Notes: generated by a model not told the origin, from the sequence alone. A stretch of 58,110 nt of DNA from Lingula anatina (GCF_001039355.2 NW_019775555.1:1-58110), one strand, 5' to 3'. Positions 1 through 11,821 are shown, counted from the stretch's first letter. Numbers and translations: made by a program.

Positions 1-113
1 TTTTAACTGTCGTGCGCGCTCGGATGACTGCAATTTAGCGTGAATCCCCAGGGAGTTAGGTCGATCCGGATGGATCTATCTAAATCTCTAGGAATGCACT
101 CTTCCTAAGTGGA
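1..113 (+). repeat. MITE family C, copy cut by window start
   Basis: The right half of a short inverted-repeat element whose full copies lie at 30738, 41660, 48659 and 48866. It carries the family motif GCAATTTAGCGTGAA, then GGTCGATC, and ends ATCTCTAGGAATGCACTC. The left half lies outside the window. Family assignment rests on direct reading of shared motifs. The PIF/Harbinger link comes from TTA target duplications on the better copies. Confidence 0.6.
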
Positions 114-1640
114 TAACGCAATCTAAAGATTCCACGGTTCGTGTCAAATTTACGTAAGGTCGCCAAAAGAAAACCCAAGTCCACATAATGACCAGTTAAA
201 CGATTTATTCGTTAACGCTCGGTAGCTACATATTCTAAGTGAAGTTTCTTAACTCGTCTGCTCCGTACTCCGTCGCTCCCAACCTCCTTCTTCGCTGTCT
301 CCTCTCGCTGTACAACAGAATATATTAAATTTCTATGAGTTTTTATTGTGAAAAATGTTTTTATTGTGAAATATAGATCTCATACGAAGAGTTATTATCT
401 CTCTAATGGAAGGAAATTAACATCAGGATTCAAAATGTTTCCAACAATTTTTACTCCCTGATTGCAGCAATTTTTAATGAAGACAGAATTTTGGTTTACT
501 AAAAGTGAATTATTACCTTAACAGAGCCCTTCGGAGATCTACATGTAATTCCGACTTTATAGAAACGTTTTGTTGCTTGCATGTTGTATGCCAAGGACTA
601 AAATATCTCTCTAAAAGGGTTTATTGTAGTTGAACTCTTCCTCGCTTTGTTCCTCTCTCTCAACCCAAAATACGGCGCCTGTCACTATGAAGACATTTTC
701 AAATAAACAATATCTATAAATAAGGGAAATGTGCCATAGACAGCGATGTTTTGTCTCAACCATGATTGTGACGGCCTCCATGAATATGACTCAATTGTGA
801 TTGTGAAGACAGCGTGAGATGGACGGGGGAGAGGGAGCTCGTCGTCGGTCAATTATCCCAGCTTTGGATCAATGATTTGTCGAAATGACCAAATGAAAAA
901 ATCTATAACTGTTTTGTTGCATAGTCACGGATTTGTTTCCACGACAGAATTTAGAGTTTGCTGATAGAAATTCAGATTTCTTCATTCATATAACCTACAC
1001 TTTCATAAATAAGGTACAATAATCAGACAAATACTACTACTGTAACTAGGTTGTTACACAAATAAATGAGCAACACAGATTTTTTTTAAAAAGCAAATAG
1101 TCAGCGTAATAACACATATGAATGTATATTATGTTGTATCTGGCAAGACGTGCACTATGTAAAAGTTGTGATTGCACAAACAGAACGAAACGATAATTTA
1201 TAGTAGGCAAATCACAGGGACACTAACTCTTATATATATCCAAATATATCTTATATCCAAATAAATATATCGGAAATAAATGATGTAGCTATAAGGCGAT
1301 ATGCTACTGCAGCGTAACATAAATGACAAATTTATAAAGCATCACATAGGTTTTCTTAGGCGTATTCGCAACCAAAGTTTGCATTCACAACAGCGGACTA
1401 ACAAATATGGCCGACCCATTTGAATGCTTGTTGCGTTATCCCCGCGGGGAGTCTATTCAGTGTCTATTAGGGGATCATGTGGCAAGTTTATAAGTGTATC
1501 TGTCTTATTTGATCCGCAGTAATTATAGTCCGCGGATCGACTCTGTGGTGGATGCGCCCTTACTTACAACGCAAGTCTTGGTGGAAATATTCTGTAAAGG
1601 TTAATATTAGATCTACGTCTTGTAAATATAGCGCACGCGT
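114..1640. other. stretch with no recognised gene
   Basis: AT-rich sequence without a convincing coding frame. At 319-406 there is a fragment of the TTAA-flanked family (full copy at 49901), recognisable by a shared run of about 60 bp around AGATCTCATAC. Around 1440-1550 there is a degenerate GC-richer segment containing CCCCGCGGGGAGTCT that resembles an old family C copy. Nothing else is recognised. Confidence 0.5.
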
Positions 1641-1647
1641 TCTTACG

Positions 1648-1890
1648 GTCTAATAAAGGGAACCGAAGGAGACAGGATAGTGCCGGAAGTGACGTCTAGT
1701 GGTGTAAGACGTGAAACGGAGTGCTAAATGTTTAGCTGGAGGTGAACGGGAGGGAAGACGTGGGCTCAGAGAAAAAAAAACGGTTTTTCCAAAAACACGG
1801 CAAGATAACGTTTTTCTTTTGGCATTTTGGCCAGAGAATACTTGTAGAAATAATGCCAGTAGGTACATAATACGAAAAGATGTTACTCTC
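1648..1890 (+). repeat. fragment of long inverted-repeat element D
   Basis: Strong similarity to the left arm of the complete element at 4367-5118. Both share AGACAGGAT, GTGCYGGAAGTGACGT, TAGTGGTGTAAGA and TTGGCATTTTGG-like blocks in the same order, followed by AGAGAATACTTGTAGAAATA. Only one arm is present here. Overlapping open frames of 60-70 codons occur on both strands but follow the repeat and are not taken as genes. Confidence 0.6.
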
Positions 1891-1929
1891 TTAATAGATT
1901 ATTACAAATAAAAAAATAATAATAAACAA

Positions 1930-2125
1930 ATAAATAAATTTTTTAGAAAAAACACAGGGACTAACCTTTTTGGCCAAAATGAACAGTTGTTATCCCTTTA
2001 ATTACCCCCTAACAGTTTCAGTAGGCGAGCCAGACATCTAGGCTGCTTTAGTTGATTGGAATTTAGCGAGAATCTCCTTGAAAACAGATCGATCCACAGT
2101 TAGTACGATAGGGTCTGGAAATGGT
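1930..2125. repeat. TTAA-family end joined to degenerate family C copy
   Basis: Positions 1950-2004 match the right end of the TTAA-flanked element at 49901-50241 (ACAGGGACTAAC, TTTGGCCAAAA, then GTTATCCCTTTAA). From 2005 to about 2110 a decayed family C copy follows, with AATTTAGCGAGAATC and CAGATCGATCC. The two old repeats are nested or adjacent. Confidence 0.45.
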
Positions 2126-2126
2126 C

Positions 2127-2711
2127 CCTAATGCCCCTATTTCACACAGACCACGAATCCCACGAATCGCTAGGAATTGACAAATTTCAGGATTCGTGGT
2201 TGAATCGTAATCAGTTCGTGAAGTTCTTAACAGATTCGCATATATTCGTAGTCAGTCCTTGCAATTCTTGACCAACAGGAATTCTTGGCAAAAACTTTGA
2301 TGCCCCTATTTCACACAGACCACGAATCCCACGAATCGCCAGAAATGGACAATTTCAGAATTCGTGGTTGAATCGTAATCAGTTCGTGAAGTTCTTAACA
2401 GATTCGTATATACTGTAATCGTAGTCAGTTCTTGCAATTCTTGATCAATCGGGAATTCGTGGCAAAAGTTTTGAGCTGTTCAAAATTTTGGCCACGAACT
2501 CCCGATTCCAAAAAAATGGTAGTGAATTCTTGACAATATTCATGCGATTCCAGCCGAATCCCACGAATATTCGTAACACTATCGCACCTGTATCATAACT
2601 GAATCGTAGATCGTGTCGAATTAGGCCAGAAAATTTGCAAAATCTCACGAATCCCACGAATTCCTGGCGATTCGTGGGATTCGTGGTCTGTGTGAAATAG
2701 GGGCATTAGGG
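2127..2711. mobile_element. TIR element with a duplicated left terminus
   Basis: The terminus CCCTAATGCCCCTATTTC at 2127 is mirrored exactly by GAAATAGGGGCATTAGGG ending at 2711. The perfect inverted match continues inward for more than 40 bp through ACCACGAATCCCACGAATCG. A second copy of the left terminus starts at 2301, so the first about 170 bp are tandemly duplicated inside the element. The interior is full of CGAATC/GATTCG words. It encodes no protein. A target duplication could not be identified with confidence and the superfamily is unknown. Confidence 0.75.
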
Positions 2712-2984
2712 CTGCATTTTTCTGTCTGCGTATTCTAGTTCAAAGTTGTTTTCTGTGTTTTTAGGTTCATTGGCCATATGTAAAATTATCATGATCTGTT
2801 TATGTTTTGGCCTTATGTTCTCCGTTCGCCTCCTGGTGCTATTTCCGTTCCAAGTCCACACTTTTAACAGGACAATTACATAAAACCTACACAGAATCTG
2901 TCATTTTTGTAGAAAAAAAGCGGAAAGCCCGTGCGTACGCCTGTATAGGTACCCTTTATTGATTTTAAAAAGATAAACTTTGAG

Positions 2985-3305
2985 ATTCGAAATTCCCAAA
3001 TAAATACACTGTAAACAACACATAGATATATAATAAATGTCATTTTTACCACCAAAACAGCTGTTATTACAATTATTCTTATTTGACATTGCCAATGGTC
3101 CACGTGGACATCCACATTTGGCTATCCCCTCTTAAGCGGTCTCTTCAGAGATAAACGTTATTGAAAAAAAACGCACTTAGTTCTACAGTTTAAAAAAAAA
3201 CTCACTTTTTTGGTTAGTGTGGAACATTGTCGTTCACCACAGGAAAATCCGTTTTATTGTATTTTTCCGCCAAAATGAGGCGTTGTAATCTCTCTAAATG
3301 AATAA
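2985..3305 (+). repeat. diverged copy of the TTAA-flanked family
   Basis: Similar to 49901-50241 over most of its length: CACTGTAAACAACACATAGA, then ACCACMAAWACRGYTGTTAT, then CCTCTTAAG, and a right end with CCGCCAAAATGAGG before AATCTCTCTAAATG. Clearly older than the 49901 copy. The overlapping minus-strand open frames are repeat shadows. Confidence 0.5.
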
Positions 3306-3309
3306 CAAC

Positions 3310-3875
3310 CTAAGACGGCAGCCTGTGGCCTGAGACGGTACGACTCTCGGATGCAGCAAACACCCTCTGTTTTACCGGAAGTCTAACCAGAAGTCCGCTT
3401 AAATCACTCGCTTAATCGATAGTGATCTGAAGGTCAGGTATGTAGGAATAAACACACACACGCACACACAGAAAACTTCATTTCGTTTTATTCAATTAAG
3501 GCGATCATACAATGTAGCTCTCTGTGCCAGGGGTAGAGTGCTAAATTACATCCGCTGTTTTACTTCTAGGTTAAAGAGTCAAATCCACGTTAGTGCTGAA
3601 CTTGAATCACACGACTCTATCATTATTCTTCTAATAACATTTGAAATAGCCACATAGTATAGAGACGTTAATACACAGTACTAAGTCAGTACTAGTTAGT
3701 TACTGGAAACCAACAGCGATCTGCCTGATCAATAGCATCAACAACTTTTTAAGTTCTATTTTTGATGAGAAATTTCACGTCATACATTATTGATTTAATA
3801 TGATAATTGTTCGGCACTTTTGCAGTATTCTCCCACTCTGTGATATTCAATCTATATATATTTTCTAAATCAGTT
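3310..3875. other. stretch with no recognised gene
   Basis: AT-rich non-coding sequence with a short CA-rich microsatellite near 3450-3470. No repeat family seen elsewhere in the window was recognised and no coding frame is convincing. Confidence 0.4.
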
Positions 3876-3879
3876 CTTG

Positions 3880-4360
3880 AGGTGACTTTGAACAATGCCT
3901 TCGCTGCTCAAATTAATCAGTTGGGCAATTCAATTAATAATTTTAAGATGCTTTCTACATGAATCATTATGCCTTCCAAACACGAGAGCCGAGGTTATCC
4001 CTGGGATGAAAATTTGCTGTAATCTCATTGGTCAAAGAGCTAAAAGGTACACTAAAGAGGGTTTTGGCACCAAAACTCATATTTATAAGAAATTATCCTC
4101 TTTAATGGCATTTTCCACGGATTTTCCTTCCTGTTATCTTTTGCTAGTCACATTTTCTGAATATCCATGATACCTTTATATTATTATTAAAATTGGTGGT
4201 TATTATGCTGTCAAGCATAGGTAATATTGTGTCAAATGTGAAGAAATCCCTATTTTGGACACTGTTGCCATGATGACCCTTTAGGGAAAACCATGTTACT
4301 TATGATTCTCAGACATGCAAAGAAGATACGTAGGACTAAAATGCAGCCTGAGTTCGAAAA
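3880..4360 (+). repeat. E module (about 330-bp unit)
   Basis: Contains the family E landmarks: GGTGACTTTGAACAATGCC, TCACATTTTCTGAATATCC, ATTATGCTGTCAAGCAT, CACTGTTGCCATGATGACC and AAGATACGTAGGACTAAAAT. The same landmarks recur at 13330, 17215, 17560, 31490, 32520 and elsewhere. The 91-codon frame at 3895-4170 has no recognisable protein character and follows the repeat. Confidence 0.6.
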
Positions 4361-4366
4361 GCAGTC

Positions 4367-5118
4367 TAATAGAGGGTATCGGAAGAGACAGGATTGTGCT
4401 GGAAGTGACGTGTAGTGGTGTAAGATGTGAAGTTGAGTGGTCATTTTTAGCTAGAGGTGAATGGGAGTGAAGATGTGGGCTCATAGAAAAGAGCAGTTTT
4501 TCCAACAACATAATGATATAAATTTTTTCTTTCGGCATTTTGGGCAGAGAATACTTGTAGAAATAATGCCAGTATGTACATGATATGAAAATGCGTTGCG
4601 ATACTTGAAGGTGCAAATTCTTGCTTTATTCGCAGTAAATAAATGTTTAGAAATATATGCTGCATCGACCGACAGTGCGACAAAGAACGTCAAGGGAAAA
4701 GAATTCCCGCGAGGCTGTAAATCATTGTTATGTGCAAATTTTACATACATGTATATAATCTGATATGCCCGTATCTAAATATTTTTGGGTGTTTTGTGGT
4801 GTGTGCTGCAATATTATAACGACATTTAAGAGTCCTTAAAAGACCTTGTGAAAACCAGGAAGAAGTTCGCAACTGACAAGTGAATCTGCCAAAATACCAA
4901 AGGAAAAATGTTTGCTTATTATGTTGTTGGAAAAACATCTTCACTCCATCTTCACTCCTGTTCACCTCACTCCTGTTAATCTCACTCCTGTTCACCTCAC
5001 TCCTGTTAACCTCTTGTTGAAAATGACCACTCAGCTTCAAATCTTACACCACTTGATGCCACATGATGTCACACTTCCGGCACAACCCTATCTCCTCTGG
5101 TACCCTCTATTGGCTTCT
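4367..5118. mobile_element. long inverted-repeat element D
   Basis: Left sequence from 4367 (AATAGAGGGTA-like start, then CAGGATTGTGCTGGAAGTG, GTGGTGTAAGATGTGAAG, TGAGTGGTCATTTT) reappears inverted at about 4950-5115, giving imperfect arms of at least 150 bp. The right arm contains a small tandem array of CTCACTCCTGTT at 4957-5013. A one-arm fragment of the family lies at 1648. No coding capacity is seen. The open frames here are arm-derived. Confidence 0.7.
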
Positions 5119-5249
5119 TTTTCTGGAAGTAATACATTTTTGTAAAATTTTCATTTTTTACTTATTAGTATTCTCAATGTAGAACTATGAATTTCCATGG
5201 TCTTGAAGCCCAATTGTCATAAAATTTTCTAAATATCAAGTTATTTATA

Positions 5250-5520
5250 GTAGATGATTAAAAATTGATGTTGCACTCGGAGGAGATTCTGACGCCTGGA
5301 CACATACGCAGTAATAAGTTAGAGAGAAAGAAAATGATGGTCGCGGTTGCTTTGAAAAATGTGTTTGTCGATTTTGTGCAACAACAAATCGAAAAAGATG
5401 AGGTCCATATACACGCGACAGATATGAGTGCAAACTGATGAAATCCACAGTTTAGAGTTACTACTGCGCGTGTGTCCAGGTCAGAATCTCCTCTGAGCGC
5501 AGCCAAGAATTAATCACAGC
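5250..5520. mobile_element. short TIR element
   Basis: GGAGGAGATTCTGACGCCTGG near 5280 is mirrored by CCAGGTCAGAATCTCCTC near 5476-5493, and the inverted match extends outward into TGATTAA-containing flanks. This gives imperfect arms of about 60-70 bp around a 130-bp core. Two overlapping minus-strand frames cross it but look accidental. Superfamily unknown. Confidence 0.6.
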
Positions 5521-5528
5521 TTTGAAAA

Positions 5529-5592
5529 TGACTCGCTCGCGCTGCTAGTTAATTACACCGTGGGGTATTCAGGGCACAGACCGTGATCACTA
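5529..5592 (+). repeat. fragment of MITE family A
   Basis: TCGCGCTGCTAGTTAATTAC, then GGGGTATTCAGGGCACAGAC, then CGTGATCA, matches the right half of the 257-bp MITE at 14814 and 33300. Only about 64 bp remain. Confidence 0.65.
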
Positions 5593-5599
5593 GATACTG

Positions 5600-6440
5600 T
5601 CAGTGGATTTTTGGAATTTGGATTTTTCATGTGAACAGTGCTTAAGAATAGATTCATGCTACTTTGCTAAAATATGTGCAATTTTTGGGATGATAATTAA
5701 TATTTTTTACTCTCATTATCGGCTCTCGTTACAATATGGTACCACACATGCATTTGTGACACACATAAAGGCACCCTTAATGCCTCTTAATATCCGTTTC
5801 TCAAAGTTGACATCAACACTACTGTGAACTGTGTGTATATATATATATATATATATACATATATATGTTCATTTTTTCCGGCTATTGTGTGCTCGAATTT
5901 GGGGATGTTAAGTGATAATTTCTATACTCTCAATATCGGCTCTCTTTGAAAAATGGCACCACATATGAATCAGCCGATACATTGCTTTAAAACCAGTTAT
6001 ATATCAGCTCACCATAGATCAATGCAATCTTGGAAACGATTACAAGTATAGACAATTGCCAGAACCCGTTTTAATGAGGTAACGGGAAAAAGAAATAGAT
6101 ACTGAAAACCAGAAACAAATTTCCACATGTTGACGCAAGCTGATGTGCTTGCAACTGCAAGATGGCGGCAATGCTGCACCATAGCAACCATGAGGGACAA
6201 CGAGAAATTGTGTTATCCATGCAATAGAACAAAAGAAATTCACTGAGGCATAGCACGCGCTACCCGTGGAGCTATCAAAACAGCTTATCTGAGACAATGG
6301 GCGAATGTTTACCTGAACGCACATTGCTTCAAAGGAAGATGCCGCATTTCACGTCCTTTTGTTATTATGTCCAAGACTTATAAATAGGAATGATTCTTGG
6401 AATTGACATACAGCTCAAATTAGAATACCCACTCTATTGG
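5600..6440. other. stretch with no recognised gene; TA microsatellite
   Basis: A (TA)n run lies at about 5837-5868. The segment 6110-6330 is richer in GC, contains CAAGATGGCGGCAATG and has two overlapping minus-strand frames of 60-94 codons, but no recognisable domain. A 21-codon plus-strand frame from the ATG at about 6161 ends quickly in TAG. I see no supported gene. Confidence 0.35.
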
Positions 6441-6740
6441 ATTATCATTTTGATTGAATTTATGCATTTTATTTTGTGTGTGTGTGTGTGAAGTTCTCAT
6501 TTTTCTCATTCTGGCATTTTCAAAGTGTGGACTTGAACTCTCATGGGTATGAAGCCTTATGCTTGTTACACATTTTACTTATATTGGTATTACCTGTTGT
6601 GCATAATTACAATTAGATGTTGACTTTACAGTTAAGCATAATGTATTATTGCATCAGAATTGACAGTAGCCTATTTTGTGCATTATTATTATTATTATTA
6701 TTATCTGCATTTTGTCTTTACACTTGACAGCTTTGCTGCC
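6440..6740 (+). repeat. partial E module
   Basis: Contains ATTCTGGCATTTTCAAAGTG, CTCATGGGTATGAAGCCTTA, TTAAGCATAATGTATTATTG, CATCAGAATTGACAGTAGCC and the module end TTGACAGCTTTGCTGCC. Short TG and ATT microsatellites are embedded (about 6475-6490 and 6685-6702). Confidence 0.6.
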
Positions 6741-6744
6741 CAGT

Positions 6745-9075
6745 TGTATTCAAAAATATTTATCCACTCCTTATTTCCAGAAATGTTTTATCTCATACCT
6801 CTAGTGAAAAAATACACATGATATCATTTTACACGAACATGCCAGGGCTAAAAAGAATCTGATATTAAATATAATTAAATCCATTTTAGACCCTAGAAAT
6901 TATTTTATGGCAATGGAAGATCTTGCCAAACTTGTGTTAATAAGTTTGTAAAGTTACATATGAAGTGAGGATAGATTCCTTGTAATGCATATAAATCACT
7001 ACTACCAGTATCTCATACAACCCTTAATGACATGAGAAGTATGCAGGAAACTGTTTCCAGGTTGCAAGAAAAAATTTTTCTGTAATTTACTGAAAATAGC
7101 TTTAAAACTGCACCTTCTTTAAATTTATGGACATAAACCTAACCTACTTATCTGTCCTTCCTGTGACATAGTAATTTATGATGTATTTATGCTGAGGAAA
7201 ATGATCAAGGGTAATACATAGCATAGAAAGAAAGAAAACCCATCTATTCAAATATATCCTTAATAGTAAGTCATGCTTTTTGAAATAACATGGTGGCAAT
7301 GATTTGATATGTCAACTTGCTTCAAATGCATCTTTTAAAATTTGTTTCCATTTCAGCTTTGGTTTTTCATGGTTTGTGCTTTACTTAACTGCTGATTTAC
7401 CTCTCATAGGCTACACCCAGAGAGTTGTTTGATAACCTTTGCTTAAACCCCCTTCTCATTGGATGGCATCCTTTCAACCTTCATTGTGCGACCATGAAAC
7501 TGGCATTGCTGTGGTTGTAAAAAGGAGGCACAAGCATCCCTTTTTGTTGCAGAATGAATGCTCATTAATCGTCCATTTGTCAGCACATAAAGTTTTTTTT
7601 TTTTTCACTCTCAAATGGGGCCGCACTACGGGACGCAGAGAGGACGCTGTCCAGTGTAAAGGGGCTTCGTTGAGTTTATCGGGAAAAAGACATGTACCAA
7701 GAGCCAAGCTATTGTAATGATCTCCTAACATAATATAATAAGCTCATCTGAGTTGGTGTTGACTTGTCTGTTAAGTACTGTTGAAACTTAGGATGATATA
7801 ACATAATTGTAAATTATGATGAAAAAGTCTGTGTTTAGTTGGTTTGACAAGTTAGGTTTTAAACATTAGTGAATACAGTTTTATCAAGATTCACATCAAG
7901 GGGCTCGATCCTGTGAACTGATGCATGTTTCCATCAGTACCCTTATATTTTCTAAAAAATACCGTTGTTTATCTGTCCACATGTCAAACACCAACATTAA
8001 AATCTGTCCACATACGGGCCATTCACTCTACCAAGTAAAAACTGTGGTCCAATAAGCCCCAGTAGAACCACAGTCGAATAAACCCATTTTGCTTGCATTC
8101 ACACTTCTTTGGCCAACCTTTGCCCCTTGTCAGTCTTACTTCCTGTTAGGCATGCATGCTAGTACTATTTTTCTTAGCAAAAAGTGATATTGATCAATGT
8201 GAACAATATGGTGGGAGTACAAGTAGGGATGATTGTTATGCAATGTAAAATATTCAATTTATTCGTAAAAATAATATTTTTATAAGAAAAAGCAGTACAC
8301 ATTTGACAGTTCTGTGAATAACCATGCACTGAAATATGAAAAATTGCCCACCTATGCGCATGCCTTTCAAAAGTAAGCATCTCGTTTTGACTGCAATTTA
8401 GAGTTAAGTGCTATGGAACCCAAATCCCAGTCTGGGTTTATTTGGACCGCAGTCAGGGGTACCTTGTAGTTCACATTAGTATTTTTTTCCAGTTTTAAAG
8501 GCTAGTGTCGGCCCTCATGCTCAATGGATTATCTGTGCCACAAAAGGCTGGAGATATCCTGGTTTAACAAGCTCACAATGGGGAAATGGATTAAGAAATA
8601 CTGTATAGGTTTAAAGAACCTACCAAATATTTATTTTGATTTGTTACTGAGATCAACAAGGAGAGAAAAACCAAAATACCGACTGTGTGTAAAATGAAAA
8701 CTAACCTCCTCTCTCCATATAGAATAAGTATCTGTGTCAGGGCTTTGTTCACTGCAGTCTGTGTACAGCACATGTTGTGTTGATGAATATCAGGTATTTG
8801 TTGATCTATGGTAAATTTCCCATACTAACAGGAGAAAATCCTGCATTGTAAATACCTTGAATAAATTGTGCTTAGATGTGATTGTGAATTGTATACCTGC
8901 TTGTACTTAACCAGAAGTTGCAGGTATTGTTAGATAAATATAGAAGAATGAGGGGCAACAAATAGCAGCTTTGTTGTAATTTAGAGGGGCAGATTTGACT
9001 CTTGATGAATTCATGCATGAGTAAAAGCTTTGCAGATGCACAAAGCAAGGGTGCCCTCACAAAACTACATAGGGC
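6745..9075. other. unique-looking stretch, no supported gene
   Basis: AT-rich sequence without a repeat shared elsewhere in the window. At 7440-7720 GC content rises and both strands have frames of 85-92 codons, but neither has a recognisable domain and they overlap antisense. A possible acceptor (CCTCTCATAG, 7410-7419) precedes it. I treat it as undetermined rather than coding. Confidence 0.3.
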
Positions 9076-9079
9076 AAAT

Positions 9080-10335
9080 GCAGGTCATGTACATATAGCC
9101 ATCACCTGTGTTTGTCTTTGTTGTCTCCTTGGCCATGCATTTTCAGTATTATAACAGTAAGTTGAAAGCTGTTTTACCTTTCATTTTCAAACTTAGAGAA
9201 CTGATGAATATACATTAAATACAGGTTGAGTTTGAAAATCAGCTTGATTTCCTTTTTTCAGCATATTTTATCCACTTTTATACAAACAAAATGAAACCCT
9301 TTCACCTTTTGTCTTCAAACTTACAGAGCTCATGAATATTTGTAAAATACTGGTAGAGTTTGAGTTTTTGCATTCTGGCATTTTGTGTGAATTTGAACTC
9401 TCATGTGCCTGAAGCCTTAAACTGGCATACAAAGTGTTTTTAGTTAGAAATGATACACAAAAACAGAACTTTCACAATATCAAACATTCCAAATAAACGA
9501 GATCTATTTCAAATTTTACGTCTAACACATGCCCATTAGGTAATGAAGAACTTAAAATTGCATTTGCATCCCGCGATTATAACATACCTTGCATGTCACG
9601 TGGCTCATATACTTGCATATGAATTTATAAAGAAGTGTGGGAAAACTGCTCAACCTACATTCCATCTGTGAGGGCCAAGTGAGCAGGTGTAACAGGTGAT
9701 TGCCCTTATTTAACAAGTCAATGCAGCAGATGATTTGTAGAAAAAAAACTTTTAAGGACATAAGAGGGATAAGAAGAAAAAAGCACAATACGAAACTTGC
9801 AAGAATAAAAGTAGGATTACAGTAGAGGGCAATGGCATGTCCATAGAAGTAACTGTTAAACGTTCAAAGACTTCACTGAGACAACGTCACTGGTTTGTTT
9901 TGGTTAGGTAGCCTTGATTGTATTTAAGTACTAAAAAATCGGGCTCACAGTGAATGAATTGGGCACGTGCAAGCCATTTTCAAAGACAGCAGAGCATAAA
10001 ACTGAACGCATAGAACGGACAAAAAACAAAGTTTAAATTGCATTTTGATGAATGATATGCACATCTGATGATGATGATTATTTAAGATGAACAATTTTAG
10101 ACATCATCCTTGTATCATCTCTACAACTATGATAGCACTTACTTCGGTTTGTATTCCCCTTTAAGCTAGTTTCATATTCCTATTATTTGTGTTACCTGTT
10201 ATGCAAAATTAAAATTTGGTATCTACTTTTCTGTTAAGAACAATGTATTATTGCACTAAAACTGACAAAATAACCTATTTTATTCATCATTATTTTTTTG
10301 CTTTTTGTCTGTACATTTGACAGCTTTACTGACTT
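9080..10335 (+). mobile_element. GE-type modular element (head, G units, E units)
   Basis: Order seen: head ATAGCCATCACCTGTGTTTG at about 9097; G-type sequence 9165-9400 (TTTCAAACTTAGAGAACTGA, CAGCATATTTTATCCAC); then E-type sequence 10160-10330 ending TTGACAGCTTTACTGAC. About 700 bp between G and E are not repeat-like and may be an insertion or a decayed part. No protein coding. This is the same order as the clearer copy at 12423. Confidence 0.5.
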
Positions 10336-11302
10336 ATTCTTATTCATTTTATGATTGGATTTGAAAATACTGACCAATACTGGCAGTACACGTGGTTTTA
10401 GTCCCATCCGTTCCGTTCCGTCGGCTCCGCCGCTACGTCACCGTTACCGCTTCTCCTAGACTACAAGGGCCTGGGTACCCATCTCTAGGATTTAGGTCAA
10501 GTATAATCTCAACTCGACCCACGTAACATTTGGGCTTCTTCAGTGCTAGGTTCTAGGTGTGGCACTCATCGCAATGCACCCTTGTCCAAAATTGGCAAAA
10601 TTAAATGTTAAATATCTACCATTCCGAAGGAATTATGAGAAAATTTTCTAAAGACAGCTAACTGAAGTTCATATGTGGAGATTTCTAATATGCCCTTGGA
10701 TATGACCTTTGACCTGTATTTCAAGGTGAAACAGGTCAAAATTTTCTATAAAAAAAAAGGAATTTTTTTACGAGAAAAATTATTTATGCCAATATTCAGA
10801 AACTACACAGTCATATACTGGCTATCTTACTTTTTCCTTGAAATTGACCATTTATCTATTTTTTACCATGAACTGAACTTTGTAAATTTTCCATCCCTTA
10901 TAACTTGAAAACTGGCAGAGATACACCCATTGTTACTATTGAACTTGAATAGTAAGGCCACACTTTTTTATTTTTATGGATGACATCCTCTGGGGACCCC
11001 AAAATCAGTGCGAGCGCTCGAAAAAAAAAAAAAACTGCTTAAGAAAAGTTATGTTTTCAGTACACAGCTGGAAACACTAATTTACCACAGAAACACGTAT
11101 AAAACTAACAACATGTCTTTATCCATGCTCTTAAAATATTAAAGCATTGTGAATAGGGCCTACCTCGTAGAAAGCTAAAAAGTCATGAATATATAGGCTA
11201 TGCTGCATATTACTAAATCTAAAAAAGGTAATTTCGGTAGATGCCATTTTGTCTACTTCTACTCACACGTAGCAGCCAACTATCGGGTGGCCTGTCCGAC
11301 CT

Positions 11303-11530
11303 TCAGTCCACTAAATACCACGACGCTCTTGTCGACCCTTTTTTCGGTACAAAAAAACTGGTATGTGCTGCTTTGGACAGAATGTCACTGAAATTTTCCG
11401 GGCGATGATCGCTGGCCACGGCCAGCCTTTCGTATAATTGTAAAAGGGTGATATCTCCATGTCCAATATCAATGGCAAACCAATCCAAAACGACGGCCCC
11501 CGTTCTCTTTATGACTTTAATTGTCGTGTA
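11303..11530 (-). pseudogene. coding-like fragment of unknown identity
   Basis: An open minus-strand frame runs from about 11530 to a stop at 11303-11305, with well-balanced composition: LDWFAIDIGHGDITLLQLYE, then RLAVASDHRPENFSDILSKA, and ending GSTRASWYLVD. It lies inside the TIR element 10956-11884 and has no ATG in the frame near its start. It could be a remnant of the element's own gene or a captured host exon. I do not recognise the family. Confidence 0.3.
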
Positions 11531-11740
11531 TTTTGAAATTAATGCTAGATATTAATTTGATGGCAAAGGGGCCATATTTCCACGTGGTGATAATACGCAT
11601 GCGCAGAAAGCTCGGAACTACTCGGATGTCTCCGCAGTCGACAATGACAGTATGGAGCTTGCGGAATTAGCCGAGGATTGCCGATTGCATTTCTGGCAAA
11701 TTCAATAACAATGTTTGCGACAACCGATTTCTTTGGGGGG

Positions 11741-11821
11741 GGGGGGGGGGGTTTTTTTTTTTTNNNNNNNNNNNNNNNNNNNNNNNNNNNNNNNNNNNNN
11801 NTTTTTTTTTTTTTTTTTTTT
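11741..11821. other. assembly gap flanked by homopolymers
   Basis: A G-run and a T-run precede 38 unknown bases (11764-11801), and another T-run follows. The translated frames crossing it are artefacts. True length and content of this stretch are unknown. Confidence 0.95.

Noticed and set aside
6110-6330. Possible promoter or first exon around CAAGATGGCGGC
   Set aside because: Only a 21-codon frame follows and no donor or CpG island supports it; the same word occurs inside transposons in this window.
7439-7731. Antisense pair of 85-92 codon frames
   Set aside because: No domain, no splice or start context that favours either strand; kept as undetermined.
10440-10600. GC-rich F head considered as a tRNA-derived SINE head
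   Set aside because: No A-box/B-box pair or cloverleaf could be drawn, and the element ends in CTAG rather than poly-A.
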